From Casp-actino8 sp001510335 (lineage in GTDB: Bacteria; Actinomycetota; Acidimicrobiia; Acidimicrobiales; Ilumatobacteraceae), in NCBI GenBank assembly GCA_027729635.1, contig JAQCEM010000010.1, positions 1-64,000 on the forward strand: a stretch of 64,000 nucleotides of DNA, read 5' to 3'. The number at the start of each line of letters is the position of its first letter. The first letter of the stretch is position 1. The notes beneath the pieces are model-generated. The model saw only the letters and a program-made list of their open reading frames with translations. It was not told the DNA's origin and made no database searches. Shown here piece after piece: positions 43,576-51,998 of the stretch. The translations under genes and the position numbers were made by a program.

Positions 43576-43811
43576 GTGTTGCACGCACAATTCAGTTTCG
43601 CCTCGTCATGGGTAAAGGTGATGAGCGAGTCTCTGGCCCAGATGATGCAGATACTGTGGCGACAGTAATGAAGGCTGATGCCACGATGGATTTGTCGGTC
43701 GCCTTTATGAAAAGCAAACTGAAAATTACCGGTGCGACTGGTCCACTTTTTGATGCGTTGTCAAGTGGTGAAGCCGCCGCAACAATCGCTCGCTTGTTGA
43801 ACGAAGGCTAA
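43572..43811 (+). CDS. SCP2-like small protein
   Basis: 79 residues, ATGA overlap with mca. The sequence MDLSVAFMKSKLKITGATGPLFDALSSGEA resembles the C-terminal half of an SCP-2 sterol-carrier domain (a strand-loop-helix ending in a GKLKI-like turn). It is shorter than the 100-residue domain, so either a minimal form or a truncated one. May bind a hydrophobic ligand; tight coupling with mca suggests a shared role in thiol conjugate handling, but that is inference. Confidence 0.6.
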   Translation: MSVARTIQFRLVMGKGDERVSGPDDADTVATVMKADATMDLSVAFMKSKLKITGATGPLFDALSSGEAAATIARLLNEG

Positions 43812-43844
43812 GAAAGCCAAGGAGACAAGGAAAGCTCAGTAGAT

Positions 43845-44693
43845 CTAGTTCGCGCGACGCATTGCAGCGCGAAGTTCGCGATAACCAATCACGACGGCAT
43901 CTTGCTCTTGCAACAAGTCGGTGACTGTTGTGTCGTGCAGGGCCAGATCAAGATCATCGATCCACTCATCGGCATGATCGGTGAGTGCACGAACTTCGGC
44001 AGTGTCAATACTTGGCTGAATGTGAATTTCGGTCACGCCCGGTTTCAGGCCGCGAATTGCGTTGTACACCCGCTCGCGACTTCCGGCGCGCCAGTCATGG
44101 TCGAAGTGGTCGGGGAAAACAATTCCTTCCTCGGCCGCAAGTCGACGGAATGGGAAGCCAGCTTGCTCAGCAGTCAACGTTGAAGGAAGACGAATGGGCA
44201 ACTGAAATTCAACTGCCAACTCAAGATAGATGTCAAAGAATTCGGGTCTCAGTGTGATCACACTGAGATGAGGTGCGAGATGTGAAACATCAAAGCCCCA
44301 GATTGTGGCGCGTTCAATTTGGGCGCGACACTCACGAAGTACTTCAGCAGGATCAGCATGTTCCCAAAGATCATCCACATTTCGTGGAAAGCCGCCATCG
44401 CCAGACAGAAGTGATGGTGCATGAGTAATAGGACCCCAGCGATAGAGCGGATGCTCGGCATTGAGAGTGATGTGTACGCCGATGTCTTCGCCGTCATACA
44501 TTTCGGCAGCATGGCGCGCCCACGGTGCAGGAACCATGACCGAAGCACATGAGGCAATGCCATGACGAATCGCTTCATACACGCCGATATTGGCGGCATG
44601 GCATGAACCAAGGTCGTCGCACGAAACGATGACCAACTTTTGGCTGGCTTCGTAACCGAGTCGCTCGGCGAGACTGATCTCGTTGTTGCTCAC
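43845..44693 (-). CDS. ChbG/HpnK (YdjC) family carbohydrate deacetylase
   Basis: 282 residues; predicted metal-dependent deacetylase of the YdjC fold. KLVIVSCDDLGSCHAANIGVYEAIRHG at the N-terminus carries the metal-binding Asp pair; GVHITLNAEHPLYRWGP has the His; HLAPHLSVITLRPEFF gives a further His pair. Acts on N-acetyl groups of oligosaccharides or related polyols. Start at GTG 44693, with TAGCGT six bases upstream. Confidence 0.85.
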   Translation of the reverse strand: MSNNEISLAERLGYEASQKLVIVSCDDLGSCHAANIGVYEAIRHGIASCASVMVPAPWARHAAEMYDGEDIGVHITLNAEHPLYRWGPITHAPSLLSGDGGFPRNVDDLWEHADPAEVLRECRAQIERATIWGFDVSHLAPHLSVITLRPEFFDIYLELAVEFQLPIRLPSTLTAEQAGFPFRRLAAEEGIVFPDHFDHDWRAGSRERVYNAIRGLKPGVTEIHIQPSIDTAEVRALTDHADEWIDDLDLALHDTTVTDLLQEQDAVVIGYRELRAAMRRAN

Positions 44694-44699
44694 GCCGTC

Positions 44700-44705
44700 A
44701 CGCTA
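44700..44705 (-). promoter_or_regulatory. -10 TAGCGT, leaderless promoter of ChbG-like gene
   Basis: TAGCGT six bases before GTG 44693 on the minus strand. Confidence 0.55.
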
Positions 44706-44715
44706 TCGGCGAAGG

Positions 44716-45231
44716 TTATGGCTCTGGTGGGCACTCGCCCCACAGTCCGGTTCGGGTTGATCGTGCGAGTTGGCTCTGACCGGCAAATTGGGCAGTAAAC
44801 GCAGTGTTTGGGGCGATTGATAATGGGCGGGCATAACCATTCACAATGAGGTATTCATTGACGAAGAGACGATCGGAGGTGCGATAGACATAACCCAAAA
44901 GTCGCCCATACGGGTCTCGGGCCTCGATATCGCGTTGCACCAATACAGGGGTGCCGACTGGCAAAAGCTCTTTGATGCGATCGGTGGCCTCGGGACCAAA
45001 ACACTCAAGCGGGGAATCGGGCTTCTTTGTTTCGGGAGTATCAATACCAATCAGTCGCACGCGTTCGGTGTGACCATTCATGGAGACATCAATGGTGTCG
45101 CCGTCAATGACTTTCACGATGCGACCATTTGCTCCTTCGGGAAGAGGCGATTCACTTGGTGAACAGTTGCTCAAAATCAAACAGGTCAGGACTACGCCGA
45201 GTCCTGACCTGTTAATGAATTTCATTTTCAT
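44716..45231 (-). CDS. Thermonuclease-family lipoprotein
   Basis: 171 residues: signal peptide with lipobox LSNC (Cys23), then an SNase domain (about 35-170). VIDGDTIDV, RVRLIGIDTPE (catalytic Asp/Arg), and ARDPYGRLLGYVYR match staphylococcal nuclease; the Glu general base is within the SPLECFGPEA stretch or nearby, not certain. As a surface lipoprotein it could degrade extracellular DNA/RNA for phosphate or nitrogen. It ends 22 bp before the ChbG-like gene. Confidence 0.88.
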   Translation of the reverse strand: MKMKFINRSGLGVVLTCLILSNCSPSESPLPEGANGRIVKVIDGDTIDVSMNGHTERVRLIGIDTPETKKPDSPLECFGPEATDRIKELLPVGTPVLVQRDIEARDPYGRLLGYVYRTSDRLFVNEYLIVNGYARPLSIAPNTAFTAQFAGQSQLARSTRTGLWGECPPEP

Positions 45232-45286
45232 AACCCCAGTGTGGGAAAAGAAAACTTTTGAGCGGTTATGAATTTGGATGATTAGT

Positions 45287-46519
45287 TCAGAGACGCTCGA
45301 TCAGCGTTCCGGTGCCAAGGCCACCACCGCAGCACATGGAGATCAATCCGTAACGACCACCAGTGCGCTCAAGTTCATAGAGAGCCTTGGTGGTCAGAAT
45401 TGTGCCGGTGCTTCCGAGTGGGTGGCCTAAAGCAATTGCTCCACCATTCGGGTTGGTCTTTTCAAGATCGGCACCGACCTCTTTGGCCCATGCCAACACA
45501 ACTGAAGCAAATGCTTCGTTGATTTCGAAAGTATCGATTTGGTCGATGGTGAGGTTGTTGCGCTCAAGCAAACGCTTGGTGGCATCGATGGGGCCAGTCA
45601 ACATGAGTACTGGGTCAACGCCGACGAGGCAACTATCAACAATGCGCGCACGCGGCTTGAGACCAAGCTCTTTGGCTTTTTCTTCGGTCATCATCAAGAT
45701 GGCGCTGGCACCATCGGAAATTTGTGATGAGTTGCCAGCGGTGTGCACGCCGTTTTCGCGAGCGACTGGCTTGAGCGACGCGAGTGATTCGAGCGTTGTG
45801 TCGCGCATACCTTCGTCGCGGGCAACTGCATGAGTTGAACCAGTTGGCTTGCCATCGGCATCGAGATCGGGTGCATTGACGGTGATGAACTGACCATCAA
45901 AACGACCTTCGGCCCACGCGCGCGCGGCGCGCTGTTGCGACTGCATTCCGAAGTTGTCGGTATCGGTACGGGTGATATTCCACAAGTCTGCAATGCGCTC
46001 GGCACCTTCAAACTGTGAAGTGAATTCGTAATGTTCGAAGTAGCTCTTGCTCACGGCCTTACCAAGTGAAACTTCAGCCTTGGTCTTGGGATCTTTGGTG
46101 AATGCGTTTGAGTTACTGCCGATCGGGACGCGACTCATTGACTCGACACCGCATGCAACTGCAATATCAACAACGCCCGATGAAATGAGTGAAGCAGCAA
46201 GACCAGTTGCTTGCTGACTTGATCCACACTGTGTATCAACAGTGGTGCACGCAGTTGTGAGCGGAAGACCTGCCGACAACCATGCGGTGCGAGTGACGTT
46301 AAAGCTTTGTGCGCCAACTTGGCTGACGTTTCCACCAACGACCTGCTCAATTTTGGACGGGTCAATGCCGGTGCGCTCGACGATGGCCTTTTGCACCAAA
46401 CCAAGAAGGTCGGTGGGGTGCAAAGTGGACAAGCCACCGTTCTTGCGGCCAATGGGTGTGCGGACGGCGTCGACAATAACGACGGTGCGGCCGGTGTTGG
46501 GGGTGTTGGAGTTAGACAT
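45287..46519 (-). CDS. Acetyl-CoA acetyltransferase (thiolase)
   Basis: 410 residues. Nucleophilic Cys in TTVDTQCGSSQQA near 90, NPNGGAIALGHPLGSTG with the catalytic His, and the last-block Cys in SMCCGGGLGTGTLIERL. Runs the last step of beta-oxidation or its reverse; chain-length choice unknown. ATG 46519 chosen: TAAGAT stands seven bases upstream, whereas ATG 46528 falls within it. Divergent from nudC, with about 29 bp between. Confidence 0.93.
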   Translation of the reverse strand: MSNSNTPNTGRTVVIVDAVRTPIGRKNGGLSTLHPTDLLGLVQKAIVERTGIDPSKIEQVVGGNVSQVGAQSFNVTRTAWLSAGLPLTTACTTVDTQCGSSQQATGLAASLISSGVVDIAVACGVESMSRVPIGSNSNAFTKDPKTKAEVSLGKAVSKSYFEHYEFTSQFEGAERIADLWNITRTDTDNFGMQSQQRAARAWAEGRFDGQFITVNAPDLDADGKPTGSTHAVARDEGMRDTTLESLASLKPVARENGVHTAGNSSQISDGASAILMMTEEKAKELGLKPRARIVDSCLVGVDPVLMLTGPIDATKRLLERNNLTIDQIDTFEINEAFASVVLAWAKEVGADLEKTNPNGGAIALGHPLGSTGTILTTKALYELERTGGRYGLISMCCGGGLGTGTLIERL

Positions 46520-46526
46520 AGTGGTC

Positions 46527-46532
46527 ATCTTA
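46527..46532 (-). promoter_or_regulatory. -10 TAAGAT, leaderless promoter of thiolase gene
   Basis: TAAGAT seven bases before ATG 46519 on the minus strand. Confidence 0.5.
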
Positions 46533-46548
46533 CGGTCATGCTCTAGGG

Positions 46549-47382
46549 GTGACCGATTCGCAGCAACCCGCATCCTTTGGCCCAGGTTCGATTTCGCGCC
46601 CTTCGCGCTTTCTGCCCTCAATGAAACCCGCGCCCGATCTGGTTGGACATCGGTATTTTCACGTTGTTGAATCAAAGGTCTGGATTCATGATGAGGCCGT
46701 CGAGACTGACTATTCAACCCATTTCTTAGGAATGCTGGATGGACATGCTTGTTGGGGCGTCGATGTGCCTCGGGGAAACGACCCGTCAGATGGCGGAGCG
46801 CTTGATCTCTTTAGTTTGTTTGGACGTGCTCCCGAAGAAGATTGGCTAGTCGCCGGTCGAGCCGTTCAATTAGTTGAGTGGGCTCGCACGCATCGGTTCT
46901 GTGGTCGTTGCGGTGAAGCCACCGAGCCAGCCCGTGGTGAGCGCGCTATGCGTTGCCCAGCGTGTGGTCTCGTGAACTTCCCGCGACTTGCTCCAGCAAT
47001 GATCACATTGGTGACGCGCGGTGAACCTGGACCCGATCAAGAAGCATTGCTTGCGCAAGGCGTGCAATTTCGCGGACCGATGTATAGCTGCCTCGCTGGG
47101 TTTGTTGAGCCAGGTGAAACTCTTGAAGGTGCTGTTGTGCGCGAAGTCTTTGAAGAAGTTGGCGTGAATGTTGGGACCGTGAAGTACATGGGTAGTCAAC
47201 CGTGGCCGTTCCCGCACAGTTTGATGTTGGGCTTTCGTGCCGAGTGGGTGAGTGGTGACATCGTGTGTGATCCCACCGAAATTTTGGACGCGAATTGGTA
47301 TCGCAAAGATGCCCTGCCAAATATTCCTCCTGGAATTTCGATTGCCCGCAAACTGATTGATGCTTGGCTCAACGAAGGTTAA
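46549..47382 (+). CDS. nudC: NAD+ diphosphatase / RNA decapping NUDIX hydrolase
   Basis: 277 residues. N-terminal domain, zinc ribbon (FCGRCGEATEPARGERAMRCPACG, four Cys), then the Nudix box GFVEPGETLEGAVVREVFEEVGV and the NudC-specific SQPWPFPHSLMLGF. Cleaves NAD(H) to NMN and AMP, and in E. coli removes the NAD cap of RNA. Starts at GTG 46549. TACGGT is 12 bases upstream, leaving a possible short leader. Confidence 0.92.
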   Translation: MTDSQQPASFGPGSISRPSRFLPSMKPAPDLVGHRYFHVVESKVWIHDEAVETDYSTHFLGMLDGHACWGVDVPRGNDPSDGGALDLFSLFGRAPEEDWLVAGRAVQLVEWARTHRFCGRCGEATEPARGERAMRCPACGLVNFPRLAPAMITLVTRGEPGPDQEALLAQGVQFRGPMYSCLAGFVEPGETLEGAVVREVFEEVGVNVGTVKYMGSQPWPFPHSLMLGFRAEWVSGDIVCDPTEILDANWYRKDALPNIPPGISIARKLIDAWLNEG

Positions 47383-47420
47383 TGTGTAGAGCAATTAGCT
47401 TGTGATCAGGTTTGGGGGAC

Positions 47421-49463
47421 ATGATGAAGCAGTTGAGAAAAGTCGTTGGACTTTCGGCACTGGCAACTCTCGTAATTGTTGGTGTTTCGTGTAGCTCGGG
47501 TGATTCTGATGGCTCAGAAAAAACCTCAGCCACGACTGCGGTGGTTGACTCAACGGTGGCTCCCGACTCAGAAGTGGATTCGGATTCGAGTCTGCTTGCA
47601 GGATCCGCGAGTGCCTCAGTGCTGCCGACGGTAAATGGTACGACTGATTATTTGTCAGAGGCTCCTGGTTGGAATGGAGCGACTCTTGACCCTAATGACA
47701 TTGGCGTTTATGTGGAGTCATTTGATCAAGGTTCAGTTGATGTGGGCAATGGTTCGGATAATGCCAGTTGGGTACACGACGACATTCAAGCAACGGCGTT
47801 AGCCCTTGACAATGATGGTGAACGCGCCATCGTGGTTGCCGTCGATGTGTACTTGATTATCTCCGGTGACAGTGATGAGATTGTGCGTCGGGCCAGGGAG
47901 CTACTGCCTGAAGATTGGCAGGAGGTCCCAATCTTGATTAACGCCACTCATAATCATCATGGCCCAGATTCGGTGTTTTCGATTAACGATGATTGGTATT
48001 CGCATATGGCTGATGTTGTCGCTGGGGTCGTTGTTGCGGCGGTTGCCGACCTTCGGCCGGCAACCGCAACAGCCATTTCTGGTGAGCATCGGTTTGGCAT
48101 GAATGACAGTCGTGACCCGGTTGTGTTTGATCCACGCCTGAATGTTCTCAACTTAACAAGTTCTGTTGACCAGTCGGCGATTGCCACAGTTGTTCAGTGG
48201 AGCGCTCATCCAGAGGTCACTCTTGGATGGAACCCACCTGATGTGCCCAATCTTGATGCCATTTGCTTGGAAAAAGGTTGGGATGCCGATTCATGTTCGG
48301 CCGAGGGTCGTTACCTCACCGCGGATTACCCAGGTGTCTTGCGTGAACGACTACAAGTAGCGGGATTTGGCGAGATTTTGTATCTCAATGGGGCGCTTGG
48401 TAATCAGGTGGGTCCAGGTGGATCTGACATATGGAATGTCACGACAGCCCATCCCATTGGTGACGGATGGAATGCACCGATGGGAGCCGAACCGGTAGCG
48501 GGCTGTGAGGATTTACGTTGTCGTAATTTGGCGCGTACTGAGGCCATTGGAGCTCAACTAGCGCAGGCTGTGACTGATTTGCTTGATCGGGCTGAAGCGA
48601 TCACCATCAGCAAGGTTGCCTTTAAGACAGAATCTTTTTACACCAATCTGACCAACATCGGCTTCCGTTTGCTCATCGCCGACGGTGACTTGGCATGGCA
48701 GGATCCAGTGTTATTCGTTTGTGAGGAGGGCCTGCCAAAGACAGACGCGACCTGTGTGAGCGATAACCGAGAACTTGAGACTGATCCAGTATTGACACCT
48801 TTAACTGATAGCGAAATACGAGTGGGGAATGTGTTAAAGACACGTATCTCATTCTTGGATCTTGGTTCAGTCGGCTTCATTTTTATGCCTGGTGAAATAC
48901 CACCGGAATTGGTCATCGGTTTACCGGAAGATTTTGATACGAATACAGCCAAGTATTATCTCGATGCTCCCGGTATTCACGCAGAAGGGGTTGACTACGA
49001 GTTTCCGGGCTACTTGACGTTATTGGTTGAGCGTGATGTGCTGTTTACGGTGGGTCTCGGAACTGAGGCACTTGGATACTGGGTTCCTGTGGCGGAGTAC
49101 CGCTTGAAATGTCTTGAGATCGCGCTACCAGTTGGCGTCACCTGCGCCGATCTGAATGCGCGCGGCATTATTGAATACCCTGATGCGGTCGGCGGGTTGA
49201 CATGCAAAAAGATCACAGATGACGCAGCGGCTCTCGCTGCATACGGAGATGACGCAGCAGCAGTTGCTGCCGTTTGTCGCTACGGACAAGCGTTAGGTCG
49301 AGAGTTGGGTGAACCGGAGGGTCACTACGAAGAGACCAACGCTGCCGGCTGGGACCTCGTCGATGATATGTGGGATGCAGCGACCCGTTTGTTCGGCGCT
49401 CAGGGTTCTGGTCGAATCAACCCTGATAACCCTGGATACACAATTCAATATCCACCAAACTGA
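47421..49463 (+). CDS. Neutral/alkaline ceramidase-like lipoprotein
   Basis: 680 residues; signal peptide with lipobox VSC (Cys24), then a long Ser/Thr/Asp-rich linker to about 60. The catalytic half matches the neutral/alkaline non-lysosomal ceramidase N-terminal domain: LINATHNHHGPDSV near 175-188 (zinc His pair), VVQWSAHPEVTLG and GFIFMPGEIPPELV. Ceramidases hydrolyse amides of sphingolipids; whether this one does so is uncertain, as the typical GR region is changed. GGGGGAC precedes the ATG as an RBS. The C-terminal 100 residues include Cys-rich segments and an Ala-rich patch. Confidence 0.75.
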   Translation: MMKQLRKVVGLSALATLVIVGVSCSSGDSDGSEKTSATTAVVDSTVAPDSEVDSDSSLLAGSASASVLPTVNGTTDYLSEAPGWNGATLDPNDIGVYVESFDQGSVDVGNGSDNASWVHDDIQATALALDNDGERAIVVAVDVYLIISGDSDEIVRRARELLPEDWQEVPILINATHNHHGPDSVFSINDDWYSHMADVVAGVVVAAVADLRPATATAISGEHRFGMNDSRDPVVFDPRLNVLNLTSSVDQSAIATVVQWSAHPEVTLGWNPPDVPNLDAICLEKGWDADSCSAEGRYLTADYPGVLRERLQVAGFGEILYLNGALGNQVGPGGSDIWNVTTAHPIGDGWNAPMGAEPVAGCEDLRCRNLARTEAIGAQLAQAVTDLLDRAEAITISKVAFKTESFYTNLTNIGFRLLIADGDLAWQDPVLFVCEEGLPKTDATCVSDNRELETDPVLTPLTDSEIRVGNVLKTRISFLDLGSVGFIFMPGEIPPELVIGLPEDFDTNTAKYYLDAPGIHAEGVDYEFPGYLTLLVERDVLFTVGLGTEALGYWVPVAEYRLKCLEIALPVGVTCADLNARGIIEYPDAVGGLTCKKITDDAAALAAYGDDAAAVAAVCRYGQALGRELGEPEGHYEETNAAGWDLVDDMWDAATRLFGAQGSGRINPDNPGYTIQYPPN

Positions 49464-49484
49464 AAGATGAGACTGTCAACGACG

Positions 49485-49490
49485 TAGGGT
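49485..49490 (+). promoter_or_regulatory. -10 TAGGGT, leaderless promoter of LLM gene
   Basis: TAGGGT six bases before ATG 49497. Confidence 0.6.
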
Positions 49491-49496
49491 TCGCCT

Positions 49497-50402
49497 ATGG
49501 CTTTCACAAAGAACTCACTTGGCAAATTAGGTATCTGGACCTTCCAGCTTGATATGCAGCCCATGAAAGAGGCGCAAAAGGTTGCGGCTCAAATTGAAGA
49601 ACTGGGCTTTGGTGCGGTGTGGGTTCCAGAAGCCGTCGGTCGCGAACCATTCGCGTCATGCGGACTGTTGTTGTCGGCGACGGAAAAGCTCATCATGGCA
49701 ACAGGCATTGCTTCATTGCATGCTCGTTCGGCAATGACGATGGCGGCTGGTCAAAAAACATTGACCGAAGCTTTTCCCGATCGCTTCTTGTTAGGAATCG
49801 GCGTGAGTCATCAGCCAGCCGTTGAGGGATTTCATGGAGTGCCATATGGAAAGCCGTACTCAAACATGGTCGCGTACCTCGATGCGATGGATCGCAGTTT
49901 GTTCTTCGCGTCTAGTCCAACTGAACCGACCGCTCGTTGCCTCGCTGCGCTTGGTCCGAAGATGCTGAAGTTGTCGGCTGAGCGAACCTTGGGTGCGCAT
50001 CCTTATTTCGTTCCGGTGGAACACACGCCAATCGCGCGTGCAGCTCTCGGGCCTGATGCATTGCTGGCGCCCGAACAAGCAGTCGTCTTCTCAACCAATG
50101 CCGAAGAGGCTCGCGCGGTTGCACGTGGCCACATGTCGACATACATGGGACTTCCGAACTACACCAACAACCTGCGTCGTTTGGGTTGGGGAGACGGAGA
50201 CCTCAACACCGCAAACGGTCCGTCAGACAAATTGGTTGACGCGATTGTTGCTTGGGGTTCCCTTGACGATATCCACGCACGCATTAAGGCCCATTTAGAT
50301 GCTGGCGCCGACCATGTGAGCATTCAGGTGTTGTCGGCCAATCCGGCTGCTGTCACCATGAACGAATTCAAAGAACTCGCCAGTCTTATTCCGAGTCTCT
50401 GA
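49497..50402 (+). CDS. LLM-class (F420-type) oxidoreductase
   Basis: 301 residues of the luciferase-like monooxygenase TIM barrel: LGIWTFQLDMQP at strand 1, IEELGFGAVWVPEAVGREP, IMATGIASLHARSAMTMAAGQKTL, and RFLLGIGVSHQPAVEGFHG (the GVG-type loop). Actinobacterial members usually use F420. Substrate unknown. Followed by a short tandem repeat that carries its stop codon. Confidence 0.88.
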   Translation: MAFTKNSLGKLGIWTFQLDMQPMKEAQKVAAQIEELGFGAVWVPEAVGREPFASCGLLLSATEKLIMATGIASLHARSAMTMAAGQKTLTEAFPDRFLLGIGVSHQPAVEGFHGVPYGKPYSNMVAYLDAMDRSLFFASSPTEPTARCLAALGPKMLKLSAERTLGAHPYFVPVEHTPIARAALGPDALLAPEQAVVFSTNAEEARAVARGHMSTYMGLPNYTNNLRRLGWGDGDLNTANGPSDKLVDAIVAWGSLDDIHARIKAHLDAGADHVSIQVLSANPAAVTMNEFKELASLIPSL

Positions 50403-50448
50403 TTCGGGGTCTCTGATTCGGGGTCTCTGATTCGGGGTCTCTGATTCG
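50396..50448. repeat. Tandem repeat, 14-bp unit, about 3.8 copies
   Basis: Unit TCTCTGATTCGGGG repeated at 50396, 50410 and 50424, with a partial fourth from 50438. The first copy contains the LLM stop codon (TGA). Lies between the convergent LLM and TetR genes; slippage-prone. Confidence 0.9.
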
Positions 50449-50451
50449 TAA

Positions 50452-51084
50452 CTAGTGGCCAGTTAACGCGCCGTACAGCAAAGTAGCCAAGGTGTTGCGA
50501 ATGGCATCACGATTGGCACCGCGCTTGGCCATTTCGGGTTGAAACGCCAACAATCGTTCACACATCGCAACAACAGCTGCAGCCGTTGTGAACGGGTCAA
50601 GTGATTCGGGAAGCCGCTTGGAAGCGACTCCTTCTGAGACCATTGCTTGTAGCGCATCCATCACGAGCAAGTTGGCTTCGGTGCGTACGGCTCGGAAGTG
50701 ACGGTTACCTTCTTCGGCCTTTAAGTTGCGGGCACGAAGCACTGCATGGTGGTTGTCCCAGAAGGCCATGTAGGCATCAACAAATTGACCAGCCCGCTCA
50801 AGTCCATCTGGTGCATTCCAACCTGGTTGCAGCAATGCAACTAATGGTTTTTCGTCGTCGGTTGCTTCTTTGGCAAGTTCAAGAATGGCCTCATCAACAT
50901 CATTGAAGTACTGATAAAAAGTTGCCGGTGAAGAACCGATGTCGCGCGATATATCGACAACGCGCAGATCAAGAATTCCTTGTTCATCCAGCAACTTTGC
51001 TGTTGCATCAAGGAGTTTTCGGCGAGTTACTAAAGCACGAGATCCGATGACTCGACCGTCGGCGGCAAATACATCATCACTCAT
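50452..51084 (-). CDS. TetR family transcriptional regulator
   Basis: 210 residues. HTH at about 20-65: TRRKLLDATAKLLDEQGILDLRVVDISRDIGSSPATFYQYFNDVDEAI, a normal TetR DNA-binding domain; the C-terminal helical domain is ligand-binding. It is the last gene of a tight operon with two SDRs, an acyl-CoA ligase and an alcohol dehydrogenase, starting at a palindrome near 55567. It is therefore the leading candidate to bind that site and the similar one at 59237. Overlaps the preceding SDR by one base (TGATG). Confidence 0.9.
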   Translation of the reverse strand: MSDDVFAADGRVIGSRALVTRRKLLDATAKLLDEQGILDLRVVDISRDIGSSPATFYQYFNDVDEAILELAKEATDDEKPLVALLQPGWNAPDGLERAGQFVDAYMAFWDNHHAVLRARNLKAEEGNRHFRAVRTEANLLVMDALQAMVSEGVASKRLPESLDPFTTAAAVVAMCERLLAFQPEMAKRGANRDAIRNTLATLLYGALTGH

Positions 51085-51986
51085 CAGTTAGCACCGTACA
51101 CGGGTGCGGGCTTCGGTGCCTCGCGAATGAGGTCGGCAACAACTGCACCAATCTCGGCAGGTTCGTAACGCGCACCCTTATTGAAGGGTGCGCCATGTTG
51201 CCAGCCATCGGCAACAGAAAGTTCGCCGCCGACTGTTTCAAACATGCGTCCTGAGATTTCACATGCTGATGAACCTAGCCACACAACGACTGGGCTCACA
51301 TTGGCAGGGTCCATGGCATCGAAGCCAGACTCGGGCTTCTTCATCATGTCAGCAAACGCTTCTTCAGTCATTCGGCTACGTGCTGATGGCGCAATGCCGT
51401 TGATCTTCACGCCGTAACGATCAAGTTCGGCGGCAGCCACGATGGTGAACGAAGCGATACCGGCTTTGGCTGCTGAATAGTTGGCTTGTGACACGCTGCC
51501 GAAGAGTCCCGCGCCAGACGATGTGGTGACAACACGGGCATCAATCGGTGTGCCGGCCTTGCTCATGGCTCGCCAATAGTCAACTGCCTGGCGCACTGGA
51601 CAGAACATGCCGCGTAAGTGAACCTTCATCACGGCGTCCCATTCATCGACTGACATGTTCACAATCATGCGGTCGCGCACAATGCCAGCGTTACACACCA
51701 AGGTGTCGAGATGACCGAATGTGTCAATGGCTTGCTTGATCATGCGACCAGCACCATCCCAATCACTCACATCGTCGTCATTGACGATTGCATCGCCGCC
51801 GAGACTTTTGATTTCGGCAACAACCTCGGCAGCAGGGGTGAGATCGTGTCCTTCGCCAGTGAGCGAAGCACCAACGTCGTTCACGACAACCTTGGCTCCT
51901 TCAGCAGCGAAAGCTAAAGCATGAGCACGACCAAGACCGCGTCCAGCTCCAGTGATGATGACGACCCGTCCGTCGCAGATTCCCAT
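51084..51986 (-). CDS. SDR, MFE-2/HSD17B4-like dehydrogenase
   Basis: 300 residues. Rossmann TGAGRGLGRAHALAFAAEGAKVVVNDVGAS, VCNAGIVRDRMIVNMSVDEWDAVMKVHLRG, catalytic YSAAKAG, and the extended insert near GEGHDLTPAAEV. The NDVG and insert are typical of (3R)-hydroxyacyl-CoA dehydrogenases of the multifunctional enzyme type. AAAGAAG forms the RBS. Fourth gene of the adh-fadD-SDR-SDR-tetR operon. Confidence 0.85.
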   Translation of the reverse strand: MGICDGRVVIITGAGRGLGRAHALAFAAEGAKVVVNDVGASLTGEGHDLTPAAEVVAEIKSLGGDAIVNDDDVSDWDGAGRMIKQAIDTFGHLDTLVCNAGIVRDRMIVNMSVDEWDAVMKVHLRGMFCPVRQAVDYWRAMSKAGTPIDARVVTTSSGAGLFGSVSQANYSAAKAGIASFTIVAAAELDRYGVKINGIAPSARSRMTEEAFADMMKKPESGFDAMDPANVSPVVVWLGSSACEISGRMFETVGGELSVADGWQHGAPFNKGARYEPAEIGAVVADLIREAPKPAPVYGAN

Positions 51987-51998
51987 GATGTACTTCTT

